A stretch of DNA of 64,000 nucleotides from Aegilops tauschii subsp. strangulata. Taxonomy: Eukaryota; Streptophyta; Magnoliopsida; Poales; Poaceae. The notes below the pieces were generated by a model. The model was not told the DNA's origin. It saw only the letters and a list, made by a program, of their open reading frames with translations, and ran no database searches. Made by a program: the position numbers and the translations under genes. The stretch is from the NCBI RefSeq assembly GCF_002575655.3, contig NC_053040.3, forward strand, positions 360,590,267 to 360,654,266. The letters run 5' to 3'. Of this stretch, positions 56,097 to 64,000 are shown in pieces. Each line of letters starts with the position of its first letter. Positions within the stretch are counted from its first letter, which is position 1.

Positions 56097-57179
56097 TCAA
56101 GTGTAGTAAGGCCGAAGCTGAGCTATGTTCCACGGCCGACGGGTCTCTTCCTCCGACTTACGTGAATCTTTGTGCTCCCGAATATCAATGAGGTAATATG
56201 ACCCGTTGTGCAAATTCTTGCTGACCACAAAGGGCCCTTCCCAAGGCGGGGATAGCTTGTGCGCATCAGTTTGATCCTGGGTGAGCCGGAGCACCAGATC
56301 GCCTTCCTGGAAGACCCGGGATTTAACCCGTCGACTATGATAACGGCGCAGGTCTTGTTGATAAATCGTTGAACGAGCTGCGGCCACATCACGCTGTTCG
56401 TCCAACAAGTCAAGAGCATCTTGGCGCGCCTGTTCATTGTCCGCCTCAACATAAGCCGCCACTCGAGGCGAGTCATGACGGACGTCACTGGGGAGGACTG
56501 CTTCTGCTCCATAAACCATGAAGAAAGGCGTAAAGCCTGTAGACCTGTTAGGAGTAGTGTTGATGCTCCACAGCACGGAGGGCAACTCCTCCACCCAACA
56601 ACCCGACGTCCGTTGCAAAGGGACCAAAAGCCGGGGCTTGATGCCCTTCAGAATTTCCTGATTAGCTCTCTCAGCCTGACCATTGGATTGAGGATGAGCC
56701 ACCGAGGAAACATCAAGTCGGATATGCTCTCGTTGACAAAACTCCTCCATGGCGCCTTTGGATAAATTGGTGCCATTGTCAGTTATAATGCTGTGTAGAA
56801 AACCAAAGCGAAAGATCACCTTTTTCATAAACTGAACCGCCGTGGCTGCATCACACTTGCTAACTGGCTCCGCTTCAACCCACTTGGTAAACTTGTCAAC
56901 TGCCACCAAAAGGTGGGTCTTCTTATCCTTGGATCTTTTGAAAGGCCCAACCATATCAAGCCCCCAGACCGCAAAGGGCCATGTAATTGGGATCATCCTC
57001 AGCTCTTGAGCCGGTACATGAGCCCGTCGCGAGAACCTTTGGCAGCCATCACACTTACTGACCAAGTCCTCTGCATCAGCATGAGCCGTCAACCAATAAA
57101 AACCATGACGAAAAGCCTTGGCCACAAGAGACTTTGAGCCGGCGTGATGGCCACAATCCCCTTCATGGATCTCACGCAA
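56097..57179 (-). pseudogene. Integrase of element E (3' end of pol)
   Basis: 360 residues. The N-terminal His/Cys zinc-binding region is visible (HEGDCGHHAG, then CDGCQRF at residues 43-49). The catalytic core has Asp75 (WGLDMVGP), Asp134 (IITDNGTN) and Glu170 (SNGQAERANQE), giving the Gypsy D-x58-D-x35-E spacing. The C-terminal part has PWEGPFVVSKNLHNGSYYL, resembling the GPF/Y module. Integrase joins the cDNA ends to host DNA. The frame ends in TAG or TAA near the usual C-terminus. It is joined in frame to RNase H except for an amber codon at 57183-57185, so it cannot be expressed as part of pol without readthrough. All catalytic residues are intact. Confidence 0.93.
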
Positions 57180-57182
57180 GAT

Positions 57183-58475
57183 CTATTGACCTTCCTCAGG
57201 GGAAACACAACGCTGAAACGCTCCCGTAACACTGCGGTGATGCAACTCACCATTGATAACAATCATTGACTTAGCCCGCCGGGTTATTTGCCTGGCCAAA
57301 GTTTCATCCTCAGGCAACTCGCCCCGGGTCATGTAAGCCAGATAGGGCATTGTCCAGTCCGGTATGATATGGAGAGCCACCACCAGTCGTGCCTCCGGGT
57401 CAGGGACAGCCAAGTCTTCCTCTGTAGGCAGCTTAACAGAAGGATTATACAGGACATCCAGGAAAGTATTAGGCGGCACCGGCTTTCGCTGGGATCCTAG
57501 CCGGCTTAAAGCATCAGTCGCCTCGTTCTTCCTGCGATCAATGTGCTCTACTTGGTAGCCCTGAAAGTGCCCAGCAATGGCATCAACTTCGCGGCGATAA
57601 GCCGCCATGAGAGGGTCCTTAGAGTCCCACTTGCCTGATACTTGTTGAGCCACCAAGTCTGAATCACCGAAACACCTTACCCGGCTCAAGCTCATCTCCT
57701 TAGCCATCCGAAGACCGTGGAGCAAGGCCTCGTACTCAGCCGCATTGTTAGTGCAAGGAAACATCAATTGTAGCACATAATGAAACTTGTCACCTTTAGG
57801 GGAAGCCAATACAACTCCAGCCCCCGAGCCCTCCAACTGCCTGGACCCATCGAAGTGAATAGTGCAATATGTGTTATCCGGCTTTTGCTCGGGCACTTGT
57901 GACTCTGTCCAATCATTGATGAAATCCACCAAGGCCTGAGACTTAACAGCAGTGCGTGGCACATATTTGAGACCATGAGGTCCGAGCTCGATAGCCCACT
58001 TAGCCACTCTCCCTGTGGCCTCTCTGTTTTGGATGATATCACCAAGAGGGGCAGAACTGACCACAGTGATGGGATGACCCTGGAAATAATGCTTAAGCTT
58101 CCGGCTCGCCATGAACACACCATAAACAAGCTTCTGCCAATGCGGATACCGCTGCTTGGACTCAATGAGCACTTCGCTGACATAATAAACCGGCCGCTGA
58201 ACCGGATGCTCCTTACCCTCTTCCTTGCGCTCCACCACCACGGCCACACTGACGGCTCGCGTGTTAGCAGCCACATACAGCAATAAGGGCTCCTTATCAA
58301 CCGGAGCAGCAAGGACTGGGGGCTCTGCCAGCTGCTTCTTCAAATCCTCAAAGGCAGTATTAGCTGCATCATTCCAGACAAAGTTATCAGATTTCTTCAT
58401 CAACTGATATAATGGCATGGCCTTCTCACCCAAACGGCTTATAAATCGGCTTAAAGCAGCGATGCGACCCGCCAA
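57183..58475 (-). pseudogene. RT C-terminus and two RNase H domains of element E
   Basis: 430 residues. Residues 1-60 are the RT connection (SRFISRLGEKAMPLYQLMKK). Residues 65-190 resemble the original Gypsy RNase H (YYVSEVLIESKQRYPHWQKL, ASRKLKHYFQGHPITVVS), but its first catalytic Asp segment reads LLLYVAAN. Residues 205-325 are a second RNase H with Asp209 (IHFDGSRQ), Glu247 (NNAAEYEAL), Asp271 (FGDSDLV) and Asp321 (RRKNEATDALS), a full catalytic set. A degenerate first and active second RNase H is a known feature of Tat elements. The frame is bounded by amber codons at 58479-58481 and 57183-57185. Confidence 0.92.
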
Positions 58476-58478
58476 GCG

Positions 58479-59294
58479 CTAAACATCATTTATACACGCC
58501 GGCTTAGCCAGGGAGGTGATGGCCTTGATCTTCTCCGGGTTAGCTTCAATGCCTCTGTCAGAAACTAAAAAACCCAAGAGTTTGCCTGCAGGAACACCAA
58601 AAACACACTTGGACGGGTTAAGCATTATCTTGTAAACCCGGAGATTATCAAAGGTTTCCCTCAAATCATCTATTAGGGTTTCCTCTTTTATAGATTTAAC
58701 TACAATGTCGTCCACATAAGCATGAACATTGCGCCCAATCTGTTTATGAAGACAGTTCTGTACACAACGCTGGTAAGTCGCCTGTGCACACTTGAGTCCA
58801 AAGGGCATAGACACATAGCAGAAGGCTCCAAAGGGAGTGATGAACGCCGTCTTCTCCTGGTCCTTAACTGCCATTTTAATCTGATGATATCCGGAATAAG
58901 CGTCCAGGAAACTTAAGCGCGCACAACCGGCCGTAGCATCAATGATTTGATCAATACGGGGAAGGGCAAAAGGATCAGCCGGACACGCCTTGTTTAAGTC
59001 CGTGTAGTCCACACACATCCGCCAAGTGCCGTTCTTCTTGAGTACGAGCACCGGCTTAGCTAACCATTCTGGGTGAAAGACTTCAACAATAAACCCGGCC
59101 GCCAAGAGCCGAGCCACCTCTTCACCAATAGCTTTCCGCCTCTCCTCATTGAACCGCCGAAGGAACTGCCTGACTGGATTAAATTTCGGATCAACATTGA
59201 GAGTGTGCTCAGCGAGTTCTCTAGGTACACCTGGCATGTCGGAAGGTTTCCATGCGAAGATGTCCCTATTCTCACGGATGAACTCGATGTGCAC
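58479..59294 (-). pseudogene. Reverse transcriptase of element E
   Basis: 271 residues with all palm motifs: WRMCVDYTDLNKACPADPFA, then LSFLDAYSGYHQIKM (Asp131), FGAFCYVSMPFGLKCAQATY and HAYVDDIVVKS (Asp195, Asp196), followed by LNPSKCVFGVPAGKLLGFLV. The enzyme copies genomic RNA into cDNA in the virus-like particle. The upstream linker FAWKPSDMPGVP is typical for plant Gypsy pol. Amber codons at 59301-59303 and 58479-58481 delimit it within an otherwise continuous frame. Confidence 0.94.
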
Positions 59295-59300
59295 GCTTTC

Positions 59301-59995
59301 CTATTTTGGATCCAGATTGGCACTGATGTTAAACTGCTGAGATGAATCTCCTAGAACGAAATCAACAAGTTTAGTCTCATCAGCCGACTTAAATTTCATT
59401 GCCGGCTCATGCTCCGTAGTCGGATTTTTTAGAGAGGTCATATCTGTTGGGTCAACATTGTCTTTGTAAAACTTCAACTCCTCTGTTGCACAAACAGATT
59501 CTGCATAAGCTGCATCGCCTTCCTCACATTCCAAGGCCACCTTCCGGCTGTCATGAACCGTAATGGTCCCATTATGACCCGGCATCTTGAGCTGTAAATA
59601 TACGTAACACGGCCGTGCCATGAACTTGGCGTAAGCCGGCCGCCCAAATATGGCATGGTACGGACTTCTTATCTTGACTACCTCAAAGGTCAATTTTTCC
59701 ACCCTGTAGTTGTTCTCATCTCCGAAGGCCACTTCCAACTCGATCTTGCCGACTGGATAAGCCGACTTACCAGGTACCACACCATGGAAGATAGTGTTTG
59801 ACTAGCTGAGGTTCTTATCAACCAACCCCATACGGCGAAAAGTCTCATAATAGAGGATGTTGATGCTGCTGCCTCCGTCCATGAGTACCTTAGTGAACTT
59901 ATATCCTCCCACCTGAGGAGCCACCACTAAGGCCAAGTGACCCGGATTGTCCACCCGGGGAGGGTGATCCTCTCTACTCCATACTATAGGCTGCT
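59301..59995 (-). pseudogene. Aspartic protease of element E
   Basis: The active-site segment KVLMDGGSSINILYYETF (about 59870) lies at the end of the gag frame. An amber codon at 59802-59804 separates it from the second half: FHGVVPGKSAYPVGKIELEV and SPYHAIFGRPAYAKFMARPC. A linker with acidic patches follows to the next amber codon at 59301-59303. The protease would cut Gag-Pol. The stop falls inside the domain, so the copy is non-functional. Confidence 0.88.
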
Positions 59996-61553
59996 CAGAC
60001 CACCGCAAGTAGCGTGGAACCGCCGGCTCAACAGCATTCACAGCCCTCTTATGAAGCTTCTGATCTCGCTTACACAGACTGGTGGTAAATTCATGGTACT
60101 GTCCACCGCTAAGCTGCTTTGGATTGGTCTGATAACCCCCCTGCTGATGTTGATGACCCTGGCCAGACTGCTGATTAAAGCCCCCTTGACCGTTCTGAGG
60201 ATTAGAGTTTGAGCCGCCGCCTGGGCCATGAAAGCCGCCGACGCCTGAGCCGCCGCCCGGGCCATTGTAATTCTTAAAGGCCTTCATGATTGCACAATCC
60301 TTCCATAGATGAGTTGCTGGCTTCTCTCTAGAGCCATGCCTTGGACAAGGCTCATTCAGCAGCTGCTCCAGCGTCGGGCCTGACCCGCCGCCTCGGGGAG
60401 GGGGCCTCCCCTTACGTCGCTGGTTATTACCTTGTGAGCTGGCGTTGGCCACAAACTCTAGGCTGCCATCGGCCTTGCGCTTGCCTCCTCCTTGGTTCCC
60501 CGGGTTATGTTGAGGACCCTTGCCATTGCCGTTCTTCTTTCCCTTCCCTGTCCTTTCATCATCTGAAGTGGGGTCCTTGGTACCATCAGAATCGGCGTAC
60601 TTGACAAGAGCCGCCATCAGTGTACCCATATCATTGCAGTCGCGCTTAAGCCGCCCGAGTTTCATCTTTAGGGGCAAAAAACGACAATTCTGCTCCAACA
60701 TTAAGACTGCAGAGCCGGCGTCCATCTTATCCGAGGAATGTATTATCTCCTTAACCCGGCGAACCCAATGTGTCGTAGACTCACCCTCCTGCTGCTTGCA
60801 GTTAGTCAAATCCACAATTGACATAGACTGCCTAAAGGTATCCTTGAAGTTTTGGATGAACCGGGCCTTCAGCTCAGCCCAAGACCCAATGGAATTCGGT
60901 GGTAGCCCTTTCAACCAAGTGCGGGCAGTCCCATCTAACATCATGGTGAAGTACTTAGCCATGGCCGCCTCACTGACCTCCAGCAGCTCCATAGCCATCT
61001 CATAACTCTCGATCCAGGCTGTGGGTTGTAAGTCTGCTGTGTAATTAGGCACCTTCCTAGGACCTTTGAAGTCCTTGGGTAGACGTTCATTGCGGATAGC
61101 TGGCACTAAACAAGGGACACCCCCAGTCCTGGTAAGGATACCCACGTCGGCGGAAGTCGTCGGATAAGCCGGGGGAGTCTGGTAAGCCGTCAACTGAGGC
61201 ACCTGCTCCGCCTCCTGCCGCGCTCTGTCCTGGTCTGCTGCGTAAAAAGCTCCGTTATGAACCGGGCCATGGCCAGGGGGCGGGTCATGGCGTCGGACGT
61301 TACTTGAGCCGGTCGCTGAGACCATGTGCCTGCTGTAACTCGGGCTCCGGCCTGGCCGAGGGGTCGAGTGGATCCTGTCCCGGCTGTAGGAGTACGCCTC
61401 TTGCTGCGCCAGTGCTGTCTGAAGGAGTTCCCTGACCCGGCGGGTTTCAATAGCCGTCGGAGAGTCGCCGTCGACTGGGAGAGCCGCCAGCCGTGCTGCC
61501 GCGGCGACCATGTTCTCCAGCGGGTTATTATAATGACCCGGGGGTATTGGCAC
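59802..61553 (-). pseudogene. Gag main part of element E
   Basis: 583 residues. The gag core is at about residues 160-270: PTAWIESYEMAMELLEVSEA, TARTWLKGLPPNSIGSWAEL, RFIQNFKDTFRQSMS and LTNCKQQEGESTTHWVRRVK. A Lys/Gly/Asn-rich stretch follows, then a Cys/His segment CPRHGSREKPATHLWKDC (about residue 395), a Gly- and Gln-rich region and the protease start. Repeated GGG/NP-rich segments suggest low-complexity expansion. The N-terminal 340 residues lie in other frames at 61555-62461, so a frameshift near 61555 splits Gag. Confidence 0.9.
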
Positions 61554-61554
61554 G

Positions 61555-62461
61555 TACTGAGGCGGGGCAGGGGCACCTGGGGAGGCCCCATCACTATTGG
61601 CTGAATAGGGGTCCCAAACCCGGGAACTATGACCCCTGGCGGGTTACTAGACCCTGCACCTGGCATGTTGAAGAGGTTGCGTGGATCGTAAACCGGAGGG
61701 AGTCGAGATTGGGCCTTTTGATGCCTCCTTCTCATGACCTCATTGGACGCGTTCTGATCCATCGTAAGCCGGAAGGACTGCGCCTGGATCAACTAAGTTT
61801 GGGCATCGAGAGCCGCCCTCTCTGCAGCCATCCTGATCCCTTCCGCTGCCAGATCCTCCTTAGCTTTCACTAGATCCAACTTTAACTGTGCCACCTCCGC
61901 ATCATGCTGAGCTTGATCCGCCGGGTCAACCGTGGCGGTTAACAGGGCCGTTATCCTGTCCGTGAGATCCATTAGCACCTGAGCCGGCGAAGGCACGGGG
62001 GTTCCCGCTCCAGCAGCAGGGTTCTGAACAGGCTGTGCACCGGCCATAAAGACTCCGACCTGACTTGGCGGCTCAAACGGGCCCGGAATACTGTCACCGT
62101 CGGAACAACCCATGAGCCTGCCATCTTGAAGTTGATACAGCGAATTTGACTCACCAGTGGACGACTCGCCGTCAGAGCCGGCGGCCGCCTCATCCCCAGA
62201 TCCGGATCGATCAGAGGGCCCTCCATGAATGCATCCCACAAAAGCATGCCTTAAGGCAGGCCGGGCCCGGGCGGGTCGTGCACGCTGAGCCGTCTCGATG
62301 AAATCGGCGCAGAGATCCGGCTCAGGGCCCGGCTCACCAATCTTGCCAATGAAAACATGAATTCCACCGAAGGGGACCCGGTACCCGTACTCAATTGAGC
62401 CGGCGTCGGGGCCCCAGTTTGCATCGTCGATGTAGAGCTTGCCGCGACGACTCTTGGTCAT
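61555..62461 (-). pseudogene. Gag N-terminal region of element E
   Basis: From ATG at 62461 the frame reads MTKSRRGKLYIDDANWGPDA, then an acidic Ser-rich region and a helical segment (AQHDAEVAQLKLDLVKAKED) to a TAG at 61793-61795. The same frame continues with QSFRLTMDQNASNEVMRRRH before a frameshift near 61555 leads into the main gag frame. The frame is also open upstream through the primer-binding site to 62554, but that ATG lies at the LTR boundary and is unlikely to be the start. Confidence 0.75.
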
Positions 62462-62530
62462 CCGGCCCACAGCGTATCCCTTGAGCCCTTTGAAGCCGCC
62501 CTTCAAGAACTCAAATCCACCGTGCGCTGG

Positions 62531-62548
62531 CCCACGGTAGGCGCCAAC
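62531..62548 (-). other. Primer-binding site of element E
   Basis: On the minus strand TTGGCGCCTACCGTGGGC follows the 5' LTR. It begins with TGG and is not the initiator-Met type; the tRNA is not identified. Confidence 0.65.
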
Positions 62549-63067
62549 TATCATGGAATTGTCACGGCAGATGTCCTCGAACTAGGACTTAGTCGTGGAG
62601 CCATCGCGACTAGGAAGTTTGAAAGGGTTAAGTGGGACAAGGAACACGAGGGTTTATATTGGTTCAGCCCCTTACGGTGAAGGTAAAAGCCTACGTCCAG
62701 TTTGAGGTGGTATTGATTAGGGTTTTGATGACCAGGGAGCGAGACCGCTATGCCTGGTTCTCGATGAGATCTTGCTTGTCCCTAAACCGCTGCCGGGTCG
62801 TCCCCTTATATAGGGAGGCCGACGCCTAGCAGCTCTCAGAGTCCCGGCCGGCTCATAAGAGTGTCCGGCTCGGACTCTCAACTATTCTTGCCTTACACTA
62901 CAAGTTCTACCATGATAATAATTGCAACTACGGGCCTTAAGCCGTATCCGGGTCTTAAGCCCATCTCTGGCCCACCGTCTTTAAGATTGACGCCAGGCTT
63001 CTGGCAATGACCATATGAGTGACCCGGCCCCTTCTGGCGGGTGACTCTAAGGTCTATATCCTCAACA
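62549..63067 (-). repeat. 5' LTR of element E
   Basis: 519 bp. It starts TGTTGAGGATATAG on the minus strand like the 3' LTR, but its inner end reads AATTCCATGATA where the 3' LTR has AATTCCACGACA. About 14 differences overall. Confidence 0.95.
62805..62812 (-). promoter_or_regulatory. TATA box in the 5' LTR of element E
   Basis: Minus-strand TATATAAGGGG, about 255 bp after the LTR start; likely promoter of the genomic RNA. Confidence 0.65.
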
Positions 63068-63072
63068 AGTAC
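63068..63072. repeat. Target-site duplication AGTAC (right) of element E
   Basis: Copy of 50086-50090; the duplicated host unit continues after it. Confidence 0.93.
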
Positions 63073-63583
63073 CATTATTGTTCGACTTCCCGAAGAGGCG
63101 AACAGCCAAGCGCAAAGTTTACTAGTACTAGTACTACTACTATAGAGGTACTACTACTACTAGGAACCGGATGGAGGAGCGTCTGCACTCTTATTTTATT
63201 TTAAAATGTGATAAAGTAATCTTCAACACATTTGGTTCTCTTCGAGGGTTCTCGCATGTGATAATGGAAGTTGATTGCATGAAACACTCGCCACAATTCT
63301 CGCTTAATTCTGGCTCATATCCTGTTACAAATAGGAGCGCTCGGTAATATTTTCTCTTTTTTCTGTTATTCAGCATGTAAACAGGTCAGCAAACGTTGCG
63401 GCGCATCTTTGTGCGAACCATGCTTGCTGCACTTTGAATGTGACCGAGAGCTCGCTTGATGAAACACCTCGCTTCCCTCTTCTTTTTTGCGGGGTACCTC
63501 CCTTCCTAGTGACCAGTCTCTTGGTTGATCATCCTAAGAATGCTTATATATGAATAAAGCTCTCTCATTTACCCACAAAAAAG
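63073..63583. repeat. Duplicated unit, copy 1 (right part)
   Basis: Continues 49881-50090 after element E. CATTATTGTTCGACTTC and GAAGAGGCGAA...AGCCAAGCGCAA at its start reappear at 63836-63890 in copy 2. It holds an (ACT/AGT) microsatellite at 63120-63165 and no coding sequence. Confidence 0.7.
63120..63165. repeat. (ACT/AGT)n microsatellite
   Basis: Alternating TAGTAC and TACTAC trinucleotides forming local inverted repeats; a shorter version is at 63885-63910 in copy 2. Confidence 0.75.
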
Positions 63584-64000
63584 ATTAAGCCATATTAACT
63601 GGAAAGGAGGGAGTATGGACTAGCACTACTTTTTGGTGTGTCCCGTCAACTCGCAGAACAAGGAGAAGCTAGCTGGACAAGGTGAAGCTCGCTTACGCCC
63701 ACTCCGTCTACCTGAAGCCTGGTGCCTCGCGGGACGAGGAGAAGCTTTTGACTAATGCAACCTACCCTCGCCCAGGCGGTGGACATGCAACAATTCATTC
63801 GGTGTCAGATTGCCAGAGGCATACACTATAGTACCATCATTGTTCGACTTCACGAAGAGGCGAAGAGCCAAGCGCAAGGTTTAGTAGTACGAGTCGTACT
63901 ACTACTAGAACCGCATGGTGGAGCATCTGTACTATTATTTTATTTTAATCTCTGATAAAGTACACATTTATTCGGGAGAAGTGCGGAAAACGGCAGGCCA
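63584..64000. repeat. Duplicated unit, copy 2 (runs off the window)
   Basis: ATTAAGCCATATTAACTGGA...TATGGACTAGCACTACTTT and later GTGGACATGCAACAATTCAT match copy 1 at 49881-50085 and 63073 onward. An insertion of about 60 bp near 63680 distinguishes it. The unit length is about 720 bp. Confidence 0.7.

Larger units (their letters stand above)
50091..63067 (-). mobile_element. Tat-type Gypsy LTR retrotransposon E, 12.98 kb, full length
   Basis: Two 519-bp LTRs, TSD AGTAC, minus-strand gag-protease-RT-RNase H-integrase and, between integrase and the 3' LTR, an oppositely oriented spliced gene (51704-55035). The second, extra RNase H domain after a degenerate first one and the antisense gene are hallmarks of the Tat lineage of plant Gypsy elements. 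About 14 LTR differences (2.7 percent) suggest an insertion about a million years ago at a commonly used grass rate of 1.3e-8 per site per year. Five amber codons and a frameshift disable the sense polyprotein, but catalytic residues are kept. Confidence 0.93.

Noticed and set aside
62462..62554. ATG at 62554 as the Gag start of element E
   Set aside because: It lies at the LTR boundary and the first codons are just the primer-binding site translated; ATG at 62461 is more plausible.

Overview
The window reads as intergenic DNA from a large grass genome, most likely Triticeae (wheat, Aegilops, rye or barley). It is almost entirely nested transposable elements. I found no convincing single-copy host gene, no tRNA or rRNA gene and no CRISPR array. 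The lineage call rests on LTR sequences I recognise from memory as Triticeae Gypsy families and on the nesting style. Family names are therefore tentative, while boundaries marked with target-site duplications (TSDs) are read directly from the sequence.

Layout. (1) 1-13760: Gypsy element A on the minus strand, running off the left edge. It is split at a TGAGG site by a complete Fatima-like Gypsy element on the plus strand (3819-12598). (2) 13761-16534: a plus-strand Gypsy remnant, B (gag, protease, start of RT), cut on both sides. (3) 16535-18071: a CACTA-type transposon end with dense subterminal repeats. (4) 18072-18617 plus 31140-32255: a solo LTR (D, TSD CTATG), itself split at AGGAG by element C (18618-31134), a large-LTR element without coding capacity and with nearly identical 4.2-kb LTRs. 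(5) 32261-39884 and 45027-49421: repeat-rich DNA containing a degenerate minus-strand array of exon-like blocks, interrupted by a 5.1-kb solo LTR (39885-45021, TSD TTTCC). (6) 49422-49910: a Stowaway-like MITE. (7) 50091-63067: Gypsy element E of the Tat type on the minus strand (TSD AGTAC), inserted in a duplicated unit that resumes to the right.

Functionally, E and the Fatima-like element each have two transcription units. One is the sense gag-pol from the LTR. The other is a separate antisense, intron-containing gene with its own TATA box, encoding a 'putative gypsy type transposon' (Transposase_28-like) domain followed by a coiled coil and a helical C-terminus. In E the catalytic residues of RT, RNase H and integrase all survive, but the frame is broken by five amber codons. 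In the Fatima-like element RT, RNase H and integrase are missing, while gag-protease and the antisense gene remain.

The strongest leads are the antisense spliced genes, the minus-strand array at 36-49 kb, the CAG-to-TAG bias of the nonsense mutations, and shared stem-loop and mini-exon features inside two unrelated-looking giant LTRs. From eye-counted LTR differences, C is young (about 15 differences in 4.2 kb), E intermediate (about 14 in 519 bp) and the Fatima-like element older (about 18 in 471 bp).
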